Source: Bradyrhizobium sp. PSBB068 (GTDB taxonomy: Bacteria > Pseudomonadota > Alphaproteobacteria > Rhizobiales > Xanthobacteraceae). Taken from it: a stretch of 64,000 nucleotides of DNA. The stretch covers positions 744,001 through 808,000 of the forward strand of contig CP069300.1 in assembly GCA_016839165.1 (NCBI GenBank), given 5' to 3'. This document shows positions 8,860 through 17,137 of this stretch, one piece after another. The translations under genes and the position numbers were made by a program. The notes under the pieces are model-generated. The model worked only from the letters and a program-made list of their open reading frames with translations, did no database searches and was not told the DNA's origin. How positions within the stretch are numbered: position 1 is the first letter of the stretch; each line of letters begins with the position of its first letter.

Positions 8860-9507
8860 AGTAAGAAGCCACCATCTACTGCCAAAATTGCAGCACCCGT
8901 TGCGCCGAAGCGGCGCGGGCGGCCGCGCGCCTATGAGCCGGATGTCGCCCTCGGCAAGGCGCTCGATCTGTTCCGCCGCGATGGCTTTGCCGCGACCTCG
9001 CTCGATGATCTGAGCGCCGCGACCGGCATGAACCGGCCGAGCCTCTATGGCGCGTTCGGCGACAAGCGCGAGCTCTACATCAAGAGCTACCAGCGCTATC
9101 GCGATGACGCGCGCGCCGCGATGGCCGACATCTTCCGCGACGATGCGCCGTTGCGCGAGCGGCTGGAGCGCATCTATCGCATCGCGCTCGACATCTATCT
9201 CTCCGGCGAGTCCGGCCCGCGCGGCTGCTTCACGGTGATGACGGCAGCCTCGGAGGCGGTGTCGGATCCCGATATCCGCAGCATGGTGCTGGAGGGCCTA
9301 ACCGAGCTCGACAAGGCGTTCGGCATCTGCTTCCGCCATGCCAAGGAGCGCGGCGAGCTGCCTGAGGGCGCCGACCCGGCGGCGCTGGCGCACCTTGCAT
9401 CCGCCACCATCCACACGATCGCGATCCGTGCCCGTGCCCGCGTGCCGCGCGGGGAACTCGAGGCGATCGTGAAGGGGGCCGTCGACCTGATGTGCCGGGC
9501 CCAATAG
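8848..9507 (+). CDS. TetR/AcrR family transcriptional regulator
   Basis: After a basic, Pro/Ala-rich leader of about 25 residues comes a standard TetR HTH (RRDGFAATSLDDLSAATGMNRPSLYGAFGDKRELY). The ligand domain contains the TetR_C-type segment SGESGPRGCFTVMTAASEAV. The 219-residue protein probably represses the divergent GST gene and itself. The inducer is unknown. Confidence 0.92.
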   Translation: MVQKSKKPPSTAKIAAPVAPKRRGRPRAYEPDVALGKALDLFRRDGFAATSLDDLSAATGMNRPSLYGAFGDKRELYIKSYQRYRDDARAAMADIFRDDAPLRERLERIYRIALDIYLSGESGPRGCFTVMTAASEAVSDPDIRSMVLEGLTELDKAFGICFRHAKERGELPEGADPAALAHLASATIHTIAIRARARVPRGELEAIVKGAVDLMCRAQ

Positions 9508-9534
9508 AGGCGGCAAAAATTCTTCAGCAGTAAA

Positions 9535-9561
9535 TGTCGGGTTCTGGTTTTCCGACCCGTC
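9535..9561 (+). promoter_or_regulatory. Candidate ECF42-type promoter, copy 1
   Basis: TGTCGG at 9535-9540 and CGTC at 9558-9561 are separated by 17 bases, 37 bases before the reductase ATG. Five other copies in this window show the same spacing (12849, 16019, 24321, 25095, 25795). Confidence 0.7.
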
Positions 9562-9598
9562 TTCCGTAAGGTCTCCCCGCTCACGGAAACGGAACATC

Positions 9599-10246
9599 AT
9601 GGGAAAAGTCAGGACTTCAGCATTCTCGGTCTCGATCGACGGATTTGGCGCGGCACCGCGTCAGAGCCTCGAAAATCCATTCGGCGAAGGCGGCATGGTG
9701 TTGCCCGGCTGGTTCCTCCAGACCCGGACATTCCGCCAGACCTTCGGCCAGGACGGCGGCAGCACCGGGCTCGATGACGAGATCGCGCGCAAGTCGATGG
9801 AAAATATCGGCGCCTGGATCCTCGGGCGGAATATGTTCGGCCCAATCCGCGGGCCGTGGCCGGACGAGTCCTGGAAAGGCTGGTGGGGCCCCAATCCGCC
9901 GTATCACACGCCGACCTATGTGCTGACCCATCATGCGCGGCCCGACATCCAAATGGAAGGCGGCACCACGTTTCACTTCGTGACGTCAGGCATTCACGTC
10001 GCGCTTGAGCGCGCGCGCGCGGTTGCCGGGGACAAGGACATCCGGGTCGGCGGCGGCGTGTCGCTGGTGCGCCAGTTCCTGGAAGCGCGCCTGCTCGACG
10101 AGGTGCAGCTGGCGCTATCGCCGGTGCTGCTCGGCGCCGGTGAGAATCTGTTCGCAGGCCTCGACCTGCCTGCGCTCGGTTACGCCGTCGTCTCGCAGGT
10201 CGCGAGCCCGAACGCGACCCACGTCACCTTCGCGCGCCAATCCTAA
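9599..10246 (+). CDS. Dihydrofolate-reductase-like / RibD C-terminal domain protein
   Basis: The 215-residue protein begins GKVRTSAFSVSIDGF, as in RibD_C proteins, and has GAWILGRNMFGP and VGGGVSLVRQFLEARLLDEVQLALSPVLLGAGENLF, the NADPH-binding and core strands of the DHFR fold. Substrate unknown; this branch is common next to DGPF, DoxX and SRPBCC genes and is usually linked to stress. It carries the shared TGTCGG-N17-CGTC promoter-like motif. Confidence 0.9.
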   Translation: MGKVRTSAFSVSIDGFGAAPRQSLENPFGEGGMVLPGWFLQTRTFRQTFGQDGGSTGLDDEIARKSMENIGAWILGRNMFGPIRGPWPDESWKGWWGPNPPYHTPTYVLTHHARPDIQMEGGTTFHFVTSGIHVALERARAVAGDKDIRVGGGVSLVRQFLEARLLDEVQLALSPVLLGAGENLFAGLDLPALGYAVVSQVASPNATHVTFARQS

Positions 10247-10309
10247 GATCGTTCACGCCTGCGTCAGCGGCCAACATCGGCGGTTGACGCGGGCGCAGTT
10301 CGGTCGTAT

Positions 10310-10331
10310 TTAACCCAAAGGTTATTTAACC
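10310..10331. promoter_or_regulatory. Candidate ArsR operator
   Basis: Three half-sites follow each other: TAACC, GGTTA and TAACC at 10311-10331, spaced 4 and 2 bases apart, 19 bases before the ArsR start. This is a plausible autoregulatory site. Confidence 0.45.
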
Positions 10332-10349
10332 GATGAGCTAAGTACGAAC

Positions 10350-10751
10350 ATGCCGCTGGACCCCCTCAGTTCGACCTTCGCGGCGCTGGCCGATCCGACC
10401 CGGCGCGCGATCCTGGCGCGGCTCGCGCTCGGCGAGACCTCGGTGATGGAGCTGGCGGAGCCGTTCGACATGAGCCTGCCGGCAATCTCCAAGCACCTGA
10501 AGGTGCTGGAGCATGCCGGGCTGATCTCGCGCGGGCGCGAAGCGCAGTGGCGGCCGTGCCGGATCGCGCCCGACTCGTTCAAGCAGGTCGATGGCTGGCT
10601 CGGAAATTTCCGCCGCTTCTGGGATGAGAGCTTCAACCGCCTCGATGGCCTGCTCGAGGAGATGAAGGCGGAGGAGGCCGCAAAGGCTCCGCCGCGCAAC
10701 ACCCGTAAAATCAGAGTAAAGGAGAAGCAACGTGGACGCACGCGTGAATAA
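10350..10751 (+). CDS. ArsR-family winged-helix regulator
   Basis: The HTH core ALADPTRRAILARLALGE and MSLPAISKHLKVLEHAGLI is standard ArsR. There are no cysteine metal ligands, so this is of the non-metal SdpR-like type that pairs with AHSA1/SRPBCC genes. The 133-residue protein has a basic C-terminal tail. The end overlaps the next gene by 20 bases, so the two are an operon. Confidence 0.94.
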   Translation: MPLDPLSSTFAALADPTRRAILARLALGETSVMELAEPFDMSLPAISKHLKVLEHAGLISRGREAQWRPCRIAPDSFKQVDGWLGNFRRFWDESFNRLDGLLEEMKAEEAAKAPPRNTRKIRVKEKQRGRTRE

Positions 10752-11223
10752 GACGCTGAAGATCACCACCCCGTCGGATTTCGAATTCGCGATGACGCGG
10801 CAGTTCGACGCGCCGCGGCGCTTCGTGTTCGATGCGATGACCAAGCCGGAATATCTGGTGCGCTGGCTTGGCTGCGAGACCCTCGTGATGCCGGTGTGCG
10901 AGGTCGACCTGCGCGTCGGCGGCGCCTATCGGTTCGTGTTCCGCTCGTCCGAGGGCATCGAGCATGAACTCGCCGGCACCTATCGCGAGGTGGTGCGCCC
11001 CGAGCGGCTGGCGTTCGGCGAGACCTTCTCGATGCCGGGCTTCACCAGCGAGGAATATCTCGTCATCTCGACCTTCGTCGAGGAAGCCGGCACCACCACG
11101 CTGACCACCACCATCCGCCATCCCACCAAGGAGGCGCGTGACGGCCATCTCAACTCCGGCATCGATAAGGGCGTCGCGCCCGCCTACGACCGGCTCGCCG
11201 AGGTGGTTGCCGAGATGGGCTGA
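10732..11223 (+). CDS. SRPBCC / AHSA1-like protein
   Basis: The 163-residue protein has the START/Bet v1-like fold of the AHSA1 family (RQFDAPRRFVFDAMTKPEYLVRW, DLRVGGAYRFVF). The start is GTG 10732, set by GGAGAAG seven bases upstream. The ArsR-AHSA1 pair is a common module; AHSA1 members bind hydrophobic ligands, and no enzyme activity can be read from the sequence. Confidence 0.92.
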   Translation: MDARVNKTLKITTPSDFEFAMTRQFDAPRRFVFDAMTKPEYLVRWLGCETLVMPVCEVDLRVGGAYRFVFRSSEGIEHELAGTYREVVRPERLAFGETFSMPGFTSEEYLVISTFVEEAGTTTLTTTIRHPTKEARDGHLNSGIDKGVAPAYDRLAEVVAEMG

Positions 11224-11248
11224 GGGGTGAGGTTGCAGCCGATCTGCT

Positions 11249-11373
11249 TGTCGTCCCGGCGAAGGCCGGGACCCGTAACCACAGGACATCGTTGTTGTGC
11301 AGGATGCCTCCCCCGCGTGCCCCAATGAGGGGCCGCGGGGTATGGGTCCCGGCCTTCGCCGGGATGACACCGT
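11249..11373. repeat. Extragenic palindrome between convergent genes
   Basis: Arms CGTCCCGGCGAAGGCCGGGA and TCCCGGCCTTCGCCGGGA are inverted about a centre of roughly 75 bases. Each arm is itself a hairpin, so it likely ends both convergent transcripts. Confidence 0.8.
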
Positions 11374-11392
11374 TTGTGGCGTGGCGGCGCTG

Positions 11393-12358
11393 CTAATACC
11401 CCCGCTTGCGATCGACCACGTTCTCCAGCTCCCCGTTTTGCTCGAAGCGCGCGATCTGTGCCGCGACGTATTTCGAGATATCGTCGGCGTCGGTGTCGGC
11501 GGCATTGTGCGGCGTCAGCACCACCTTCGGATGGCTCCAGAACGGGCTGTCCTGCGGCAGCGGTTCGGTCTCGTAGACGTCGAGCGAGGCGGCACCCAGC
11601 GTACCGTCGTCGAGCGCGCGGAGGATATCCGCCTCGTTCTGCAATCCGCCGCGGCCGGCATTGATGATCACGGGTGCGCCGAGCGGGCTGTTGCGGTTCA
11701 GCTTCGCGAACGCATCGCGATTCAGCACATGGCGCGTGTCCGGTGTCAGCGGCAGCAGGCAGACCAGGATGTTGGTCGCGCGCAGGAACGCGTCGAGTCC
11801 GTCGGCGCCGTGGTAGCATGCGATGCCGTCGATCCGCTTCTCGCTGCGGCTCCAGCCGACGACGCGGAAGCCGAGCGCGCGCAGCGCCTGCGCGGCGGCC
11901 GCGCCGAGCGTGCCGAGCCCCATCACGCCGACGGTGATCGCGTTCGCGGCCCATTGATAATCCGGCGCCCAGCGCTTCAATCGCTGCGACTCGCGCAAGT
12001 ACGGCTCCTGGCGGTGATGCATCAGCACGTGCAACACGACATATTCGGTCATCCGGCCGGTGAGGTCGGAGACCGCAACGCGCACCAGCGGCACGTCGGG
12101 CAGCGAGCGGTCGGCCATCAGCGCGTCGACGCCGGCGCCGAGGTTGAAGATGACGCGCAGGTTCTTGAACGCGGCGAGCTCGCCCGGCTTCGGCTTCCAC
12201 ACTGCGGCATAGTGCACCTCGGCGGGGTCCAGCGCGCCGTCCGGCAGCAGCACGACGGGGCGGTCGGGGCAGACCGCGTCGAACCGCGCCTTCCAGCGCG
12301 CCGACGACCAGTTTTCCGAGCCGCCATTGATCAGCAGCGCCAATGCGCCCTTGCCCAT
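11393..12358 (-). CDS. Glyoxylate/hydroxypyruvate reductase A-like 2-hydroxyacid dehydrogenase
   Basis: The 321-residue protein has a Rossmann domain (GVMGLGTLGAAAAQALRALGF), the catalytic Arg in NAGRGG, the Glu in YETEPLP and the His in TPHNAADTD, the full D-2-hydroxyacid dehydrogenase set. The short N-terminal domain with NLGAGVDALM is as in GhrA. It reduces glyoxylate or hydroxypyruvate by family. No operon partner is visible. Confidence 0.92.
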   Translation of the reverse strand: MGKGALALLINGGSENWSSARWKARFDAVCPDRPVVLLPDGALDPAEVHYAAVWKPKPGELAAFKNLRVIFNLGAGVDALMADRSLPDVPLVRVAVSDLTGRMTEYVVLHVLMHHRQEPYLRESQRLKRWAPDYQWAANAITVGVMGLGTLGAAAAQALRALGFRVVGWSRSEKRIDGIACYHGADGLDAFLRATNILVCLLPLTPDTRHVLNRDAFAKLNRNSPLGAPVIINAGRGGLQNEADILRALDDGTLGAASLDVYETEPLPQDSPFWSHPKVVLTPHNAADTDADDISKYVAAQIARFEQNGELENVVDRKRGY

Positions 12359-12447
12359 CCGGATACCTCCAATTTCAATGTGATCTATATCACAGAGCGA
12401 AGCCGACCCGCTCCCTAGTCTCCTGCCATCAACCGGGGAGAACTTCC

Positions 12448-12735
12448 ATGCGCAAACTGATCCTGGCCGCGGCCGTCATCGTCGCCTCCGCCGCCACCGC
12501 AGACGCCGGCCAGAGCCGTGGCCTCGTGCTCGCGAACGCTGATGCGCCCGCCCAGGCGCAACCGGCCGTTGCTCCTGATCAGGCCGAGGCCCAGCCGGCG
12601 CCGTCGCAGGCCCAGCCGGCCGAGGCCTCGAGGGCGCAAGCGTCGCGTCCGGTGAAGCGGACCCAGACGAGCCGCCGGGAGAGCGATGAAGCCAAGGCTC
12701 GCCGGATCGCTGCCCGCTACGGCGTCTACTGGTGA
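12448..12735 (+). CDS. Small secreted Ala/Pro/Gln-rich protein
   Basis: ATG 12448 has GGGGAG upstream and gives a signal peptide (MRKLILAAAVIVASAATADA), then a low-complexity stretch rich in Ala, Gln and Pro, and a basic end with RRIAARYGVYW. It has 95 residues. The C-terminal RRIAARYG motif is one I associate with many small Bradyrhizobium secreted proteins. Function unknown. Confidence 0.75.
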   Translation: MRKLILAAAVIVASAATADAGQSRGLVLANADAPAQAQPAVAPDQAEAQPAPSQAQPAEASRAQASRPVKRTQTSRRESDEAKARRIAARYGVYW

Positions 12736-12759
12736 TCGCAGCGTCCTCGTCGCGGTGAT

Positions 12760-12803
12760 GGCCGAGGCGCGCCACCGCCATGGCTTTGCAACGCGCCTCG
12801 GCC
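12760..12803. terminator. Strong hairpin after the small secreted gene
   Basis: GGCCGAGGCGCG at 12760-12771 pairs perfectly with CGCGCCTCGGCC at 12792-12803 over a 20-base loop. There is no T-run, so termination is inferred from position between the small gene and the DGPF-sigma promoter. Confidence 0.55.
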
Positions 12804-12848
12804 AAATTCATCACCGGCGTCAGGAACCGAGATTTCTTTCGCTCCGCC

Positions 12849-12874
12849 TGTCGGCAGCGGGCATAATCGTTCGT
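12849..12874 (+). promoter_or_regulatory. Candidate ECF42-type promoter, copy 2 (autoregulation)
   Basis: TGTCGG at 12849-12854, 17 bases, then CGTT from 12872. Transcription would begin near 12880, which leaves ATG 12882 almost leaderless and favours ATG 12903, 11 bases after GGAGA, as the DGPF start. It lies ahead of the sigma factor's own operon. Confidence 0.68.
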
Positions 12875-12902
12875 TCTTGCAATGAACGGAGATGCCTTTT
12901 CG

Positions 12903-13271
12903 ATGCTGTACGCCATTCTCTGCTATCATGACGAAGACTTGGTCGGCTCCTGGAGCAAGGAGCACGACGCCTCGGTCATGCAGAAACTGTCCGTCGTGCA
13001 GGATAAGCTCGCCAAGCAGGGCAAGCTCGGCCCGGTGGCGCGGCTGTTGCCGACCACCGCGGCGACCACGCTGCGCAAGGAAAACCCGCCGCTGGTGCTG
13101 GACGGCCCGTTCGCCGAAACCAAGGAGCAGCTGCTCGGCTTCTACCTGGTCGAGGGCAAGAATCTCGACGAGGTGCTCGATATCGCGCGCGACCTCGGCG
13201 AGGCCAATCCCGGCGGCACCTATGAGATCCGTCCGGTCGGCTACTTCACTCCGGGGGACGCAAAGCCGTGA
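12903..13271 (+). CDS. YCII-related DGPF-domain protein
   Basis: The 122-residue product has the DGPF signature LDGPFAETKEQLLGFYLVE and an N-terminus MLYAILCYHDEDLVGSW typical of the family, a ferredoxin-like dimer fold. DGPF proteins are the known genomic partners of ECF42 sigma factors; their biochemical role is not settled. The stop overlaps the sigma factor start (GTGA), so the pair is translationally coupled. Start 12882 is an alternative with no ribosome-binding site. Confidence 0.9.
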   Translation: MLYAILCYHDEDLVGSWSKEHDASVMQKLSVVQDKLAKQGKLGPVARLLPTTAATTLRKENPPLVLDGPFAETKEQLLGFYLVEGKNLDEVLDIARDLGEANPGGTYEIRPVGYFTPGDAKP

Positions 13272-14545
13272 GCGTGACCGACACCGCCTGGATCGATGCC
13301 GCGCTGACGTCAGCGCGTCCCCAGGCGGTCGGCGCATTGCTGCGCTACTTCCGCAATCTCGATACCGCCGAGGAAGCCTTCCAGAATGCCTGCCTGCGGG
13401 CGCTGAAGAGCTGGCCGCAGAACGGCCCGCCGCGCGATCCGGCGTCGTGGCTGATCATGGTCGGCCGCAATGTCGCGATCGACGACATCAGGCGCAGCAA
13501 GAAGCAGGAAGCGTTGCCCGACGACGACCGGGCGATCTCCGACCTCGACGATGCCGAGGACGAGATCGCCGAGCGGCTCGACGGCTCGCACTACCGCGAC
13601 GACATCCTGCGGCTGCTGTTCATCTGCTGTCACAAGGACCTGCCGGCGACCCAGCAGATCGCGCTGGCGCTGCGCATCGTCTCCGGCCTCACGGTAAAGC
13701 AGATCGCGCGCGCCTTCCTGGTCTCGGAAGCAGCCATGGAGCAGCGCATCACGCGGGCCAAGACGCGCGTCGCCGACGCCAATGTGCCGTTCGAGACGCC
13801 GGGCGCGGTCGAGCGCAGCGAGCGGCTCGCCTCGGTCGCGGCGATGATCTATCTGATCTTCAACGAGGGCTACTCGGCGAGCGGCGACACCGCCGAGATC
13901 CGCTCGCCGCTGTGCGAGGAGGCGATCAGGCTCGCCCGCCTGCTGCTGCGGCTGTTCCAGAGCGAGCCGGAGATCATGGGGCTGACCGCGCTGCTGTTGT
14001 TGCAGCACGCCCGCGCCGCCGCGCGCTTCGATGCGGACGGCCAGGTGATCCTGCTCGACGACCAGGACCGCGGCCTGTGGAACCAGAAGCTGATCGCGGA
14101 GGGGATCGCGCTGATCGACAAGGCGATGCGCCACCGCAAGAGCGGGCCCTATCAGGTGCAGGCCGCGATCGCCGCCCTGCACGCCCGCGCGGAAAAGCCC
14201 GAGGATACCGACTGGGCCCAGATCGACCTGCTTTACGGTGCGCTCGAGGTCATGCAGCCGTCGCCGGTGATCACGCTCAACCGCGCGGTTGCGGTCTCCA
14301 AGGTGAAGGGGCCGGAAGCCGCGCTCGAGATGATCGAGCCGCTGGCGCCGCGGCTTGCAAACTACTTCCATTATTTCGGCGTGCGCGGCGCCTTCCTGAT
14401 GCAGCTCGGCCGCAACGAGGAAGCCCGCGTCGCCTTCGACCGCGCCATCGCGCTCGCCAACACCACAGCCGAAGCCGCCCACATCCGCATGCATATCGAC
14501 CGCCTGATGCGCGACAGCCAGCCGCGCAATGCGAAGGCGAAGTAG
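13268..14545 (+). CDS. ECF42-type RNA polymerase sigma factor with long C-terminal extension
   Basis: The 425-residue protein has a sigma-2 region (about 10-75, with AEEAFQNACLRALKSWP and PASWLIMVGRNVAIDDIRR), a sigma-4 region (about 115-165, IALALRIVSGLTVKQIARAFLVSEAAMEQRI) and a long helical extension to the end with TPR-like repeats (ITLNRAVAVSKVKGPEAALEMI, GAFLMQLGRNEEARVAFDRAI). This layout plus the coupled DGPF gene is the ECF42 group. ECF42 has no anti-sigma factor; the extension is thought to regulate activity. It probably drives the six TGTCGG-N17-CGTC sites found here, including its own. Confidence 0.93.
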   Translation: MSVTDTAWIDAALTSARPQAVGALLRYFRNLDTAEEAFQNACLRALKSWPQNGPPRDPASWLIMVGRNVAIDDIRRSKKQEALPDDDRAISDLDDAEDEIAERLDGSHYRDDILRLLFICCHKDLPATQQIALALRIVSGLTVKQIARAFLVSEAAMEQRITRAKTRVADANVPFETPGAVERSERLASVAAMIYLIFNEGYSASGDTAEIRSPLCEEAIRLARLLLRLFQSEPEIMGLTALLLLQHARAAARFDADGQVILLDDQDRGLWNQKLIAEGIALIDKAMRHRKSGPYQVQAAIAALHARAEKPEDTDWAQIDLLYGALEVMQPSPVITLNRAVAVSKVKGPEAALEMIEPLAPRLANYFHYFGVRGAFLMQLGRNEEARVAFDRAIALANTTAEAAHIRMHIDRLMRDSQPRNAKAK

Positions 14546-14599
14546 CGGGCTAGCTTGGTCGCGTATGGTTCGTGTCCAGCTGAGAGACTTCCCGTGTGA

Positions 14600-14734
14600 C
14601 ACCCCTCTCCCTACCCCTCCCCCGCAAGGGGGGAGGGAACCCCTCCGCCGGTGCTTCCCTCACGACAGCGCAAGAGCATAGCTAGTCAATCGCGTCAGGT
14701 GAGCACGCAGGTCAGGCACCCTCCCCCTTGCGGG
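14600..14734. repeat. Dispersed inverted-repeat element, left part, split by the IS
   Basis: Contains the arm ACCCCTCTCCCTACCCCTCC then CCCCGCAAGGGGGGAGGGAA, and later the opposite arm CACCCTCCCCCTTGCGGG, which is interrupted at 14734. It continues at 15922 with GGAGGGCTGGGGAGAGGGG. It belongs to the same family as the ruvC-ruvA element. Confidence 0.8.
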
Positions 14735-15912
14735 TAGGGGAATCGCATATGGCGATGGAGGGGTGTTGCCAAGCGGTTGGAACTGGATTCTTTGGGTGTC
14801 TCTCGCTTCCCGAGGGAGACCAGAATGCGCCAACTCAAGCGCCTGCTTCGACCACTCAAGGACCCCCGCGCCAGCAACGTGCGGCACGATCTGGTGGAGA
14901 TCATCGTCATCGCCTTGGCGGCGACACTGGCCGGCGCCAAGACCTGCACCGAGTTCGAGTTCTTCGGCAAAGGCCGAGAGGAGCTGTTGCAGCGGTTCCT
15001 GGAGCTCAGATCCGGCATCCCCAGCCACGATACGTTCAGCAACGTCTTCCGTGCTCTGGACCCGAAGGGGTTGGAAGCGATTTTGCGCAAGCTCAGCAAG
15101 GGCTTCGGCATCAAGGGCGTGGTCAGCATCGACGGCAAGGCGTTGCGCGGCGCCTTCATGCGTGGGCGGCAATCCACACCGCTGCATATGGTCAATGTCT
15201 GGGCGGCAGGCACACGCATGGCGCTGGCTCAAAGGAAGGCCCCCAATCGCAACGAGGTTGCCGGCGTTCTCGAAGTCCTCGCCTCGCTCGATCTGGACGG
15301 CGCTCTTGTCACTGCCGACGCCTTGCATTGCCGGCCCGATGTCGCGCAAGCCATCCGCGACCGGAAGGGCCACTACGTTCTGGCCATCAAGAGCAATCGC
15401 GGCCGGCTCTTCAAGGCCGCCAAGGCGTTGCTCGACACCGCCCGACGGCCTGCGCGAGCAAGCCAGCGAAGAACCGCCGCCCACGATCGCATCGAGCGCC
15501 GGCAAGCCATCATCGTGCCGGCACCGCAATTGGCGAAGCAACATGGCTTCTCCGCTATCGTCGCGGTCGGCCGCATCGACAGCTGGCGCGCAACTGCCGG
15601 CAAGCCTGCCAAGCGGACGGCCCGATACTTTCTGGCTTCGCGGCGGCTGTCGGCCAAGAAGCTGCTCGACGTCGTCCGCGCCCACTGGAGCATCGAGAAC
15701 AACCTGCACTGGGTTCTCGACGTTCTGTTCGACGAGGACGCTTGCCGCAGCCGCAAGGACCACGCCCCGGAGAACCTTGCCGTCATCCGCAAGCTCGCCA
15801 TCAACGCCCTGCAAGCCACGCCAGGTCCAGCGCGGACCAGCCACAAAATGCTCCAGGCAAGATGGAGCAACGACTTCCTTCTCACCGTCCTGGCCCATAT
15901 GCGATAGCCCTA
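14735..15912. mobile_element. ISAs1-family insertion sequence, complete
   Basis: The 1178-base element has terminal inverted repeats TAGGGGAATCGCATATGG (left) and, read inward, TAGGGCTATCGCATATGG (right), two mismatches in 18. A perfect 9-base target duplication CCTTGCGGG flanks it at 14726-14734 and 15913-15921. Size, repeat type and duplication length fit ISAs1. The intact duplication and open transposase reading frame indicate recent insertion. The target is the arm of a dispersed GC-rich repeat, so no gene is broken. Confidence 0.93.
14825..15907 (+). CDS. ISAs1-family DDE transposase
   Basis: ATG 14825 (MRQLKRLLRPLKDPR) has GAGGGAG upstream, giving 360 residues; an in-frame ATG at 14777 would add 16. 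The N-terminal DDE_Tnp_1-associated domain (VRHDLVEIIVIALAATLAGAK) is followed by the DDE core: SIDGKALRG, VTADALHC and the Glu in HWSIENNLHWVLDVLF. The stop codon lies inside the right inverted repeat. The frame is intact, so the element may be active. Confidence 0.95.
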   Translation: MRQLKRLLRPLKDPRASNVRHDLVEIIVIALAATLAGAKTCTEFEFFGKGREELLQRFLELRSGIPSHDTFSNVFRALDPKGLEAILRKLSKGFGIKGVVSIDGKALRGAFMRGRQSTPLHMVNVWAAGTRMALAQRKAPNRNEVAGVLEVLASLDLDGALVTADALHCRPDVAQAIRDRKGHYVLAIKSNRGRLFKAAKALLDTARRPARASQRRTAAHDRIERRQAIIVPAPQLAKQHGFSAIVAVGRIDSWRATAGKPAKRTARYFLASRRLSAKKLLDVVRAHWSIENNLHWVLDVLFDEDACRSRKDHAPENLAVIRKLAINALQATPGPARTSHKMLQARWSNDFLLTVLAHMR

Positions 15913-16018
15913 CCTTGCGGGGGAGGGCTGGGGAGAGGGGTAAGCCCCGGGCGAGCTGATCAATTTGTGCGTCGCTCTCGCAACTCCGGTAGCGCTTGAG
16001 AAAAATCTTCACCCGCGC

Positions 16019-16044
16019 TGTCGGCCCCGCATCCCTTCGTTCGT
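16019..16044 (+). promoter_or_regulatory. Candidate ECF42-type promoter, copy 3
   Basis: TGTCGG at 16019-16024, 17 bases, then CGTC at 16042-16045, 40 bases before the DoxX ATG. The ten bases upstream of the CGTC (CTTCGTT) closely resemble copy 2. Confidence 0.7.
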
Positions 16045-16085
16045 CATGAAGGCAGAGAGCATCACCAAGCGTTACGGAGCCTGCC

Positions 16086-16496
16086 ATGCCGACGATCGTC
16101 GACACCGAAGTCTCAAAGCCCGCCCGCATCACCGGCCGCGTCATGAGCGGCGTAGTCATTCTTTTCCTGCTGTTCGATGGCGCGATCAAGCTGGTGCCGT
16201 TGCCGGTCGTCACCGAGACCATGGACAAGATGGGCTGGGGCGCGAGCGATACGCTGGCGCGCAGCCTCGGCATCATCACCATCGTCTGCACGTTGTTGTA
16301 CTCGGTGCCGCCGACCTCGATCCTCGGCGCCATCCTGCTCACCGGCTATCTCGGCGGCGCGATCGCATCGCATCTGCGGATTGGCAGCCCGCTGTTCACC
16401 CACACGCTGTTCGGGCTCTATCTCGGCCTGATGGTGTGGGGCGGGCTCTACCTGCGCGACGGCAATCTGCGTGCGCTGCTTCCGTTCCGCCGCTGA
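16086..16496 (+). CDS. DoxX-like membrane protein
   Basis: The 136-residue protein has four hydrophobic helices (SGVVILFLLFDGAIKLVPL, LGIITIVCTLLYSVP, ILGAILLTGYLGGAIASHL, FGLYLGLMVWGGLYL) and the DoxX-like-2 motif AILLTGYLGGAIASHLR. Members are small inner-membrane proteins linked to oxidative and electrophile stress; the activity is unknown. It heads a run DoxX-SRPBCC-VOC with short gaps and lies behind an ECF42-type motif. Confidence 0.9.
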   Translation: MPTIVDTEVSKPARITGRVMSGVVILFLLFDGAIKLVPLPVVTETMDKMGWGASDTLARSLGIITIVCTLLYSVPPTSILGAILLTGYLGGAIASHLRIGSPLFTHTLFGLYLGLMVWGGLYLRDGNLRALLPFRR

Positions 16497-16529
16497 GTTA
16501 TGGTTCAATTCATATTGCTGGAGACCATC

Positions 16530-17066
16530 ATGTTCGAGACCCTTGCCATCATCGCGGTCATCCTCGCGGTCGCGATTGCCGTCATCCTCATCCTCGCGGC
16601 GACCAAGCCGAGCACGTTCCGCGTCACGCGTGCGACCAGCATCAACGCGCCGGCCGAACGGATCTTTCCGCTGATCGACGATTTCCGGCAGTGGACGGTC
16701 TGGTCGCCTTATGAGAACCGGGATCCTGACATGAAGCGCAGCTACGACGGCGCCGAACGCGGGCAGGGCGCGGTCTATGCCTGGGACGGCAACAAGAATG
16801 TCGGCACCGGCCGCATGGAGATATTGCAGTCGTCGGCGCCGTCGAAGGTCGTCATCAAGCTCGACTTCCTCAAGCCGTTCGAGGGCCACAACACCGCCGA
16901 GTTCACAATGCTGCCGCAGGGAGATGCGACCAGCGTCACATGGACCATGTATGGTCCGGCTGTCTTCATGTCGAAGGTGATGCAGGTGTTCATGAACCTG
17001 GACCACATGATCGGCAAGGATTTCGAGGTCGGTCTCGCCAATCTGAAGAAGCTGACGGAAAAATAG
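16530..17066 (+). CDS. Membrane-anchored SRPBCC (polyketide cyclase-like) protein
   Basis: ATG 16530 (MFETLAIIAV) has GGAGA nine bases upstream, giving 178 residues; ATG 16500 is the alternative. One N-terminal transmembrane helix (about 3-25) is followed by a START-like domain (RATSINAPAERIFPLIDDFRQWTVWSPYE). The gap to doxX is 33 bases, so it is in the same operon. It probably binds a hydrophobic ligand at the membrane; function unknown. Confidence 0.9.
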   Translation: MFETLAIIAVILAVAIAVILILAATKPSTFRVTRATSINAPAERIFPLIDDFRQWTVWSPYENRDPDMKRSYDGAERGQGAVYAWDGNKNVGTGRMEILQSSAPSKVVIKLDFLKPFEGHNTAEFTMLPQGDATSVTWTMYGPAVFMSKVMQVFMNLDHMIGKDFEVGLANLKKLTEK

Positions 17067-17067
17067 C

Positions 17068-17114
17068 GCCGTTTCGAGCGAAGTGGTTTACCGGTTCGCA
17101 TGAAGAAACCGCGC
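17068..17114. repeat. Short dispersed repeat (TTTCGAGCGAAGTGG family), copy 1
   Basis: The unit runs from CGTTTCGAGCGAAGTGG through ACCGGTTCGCATGAAGAAA to CGCG. A near-identical copy is at 41682-41727. It lies inside the presumed doxX operon, between the SRPBCC and VOC genes. Confidence 0.75.
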
Positions 17115-17137
17115 AGGATCTACCCAGGGAGCACGCG

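Noticed and set aside
11184..12418. Long frames on both strands across the reductase gene
   Set aside because: They are shadows of the 2-hydroxyacid dehydrogenase caused by high GC; only that frame has family motifs.
12892..14602. 550- and 430-residue frames over the sigma factor gene
   Set aside because: Low-complexity Arg/Ala-rich translation without any domain; the ECF sigma frame explains the region.
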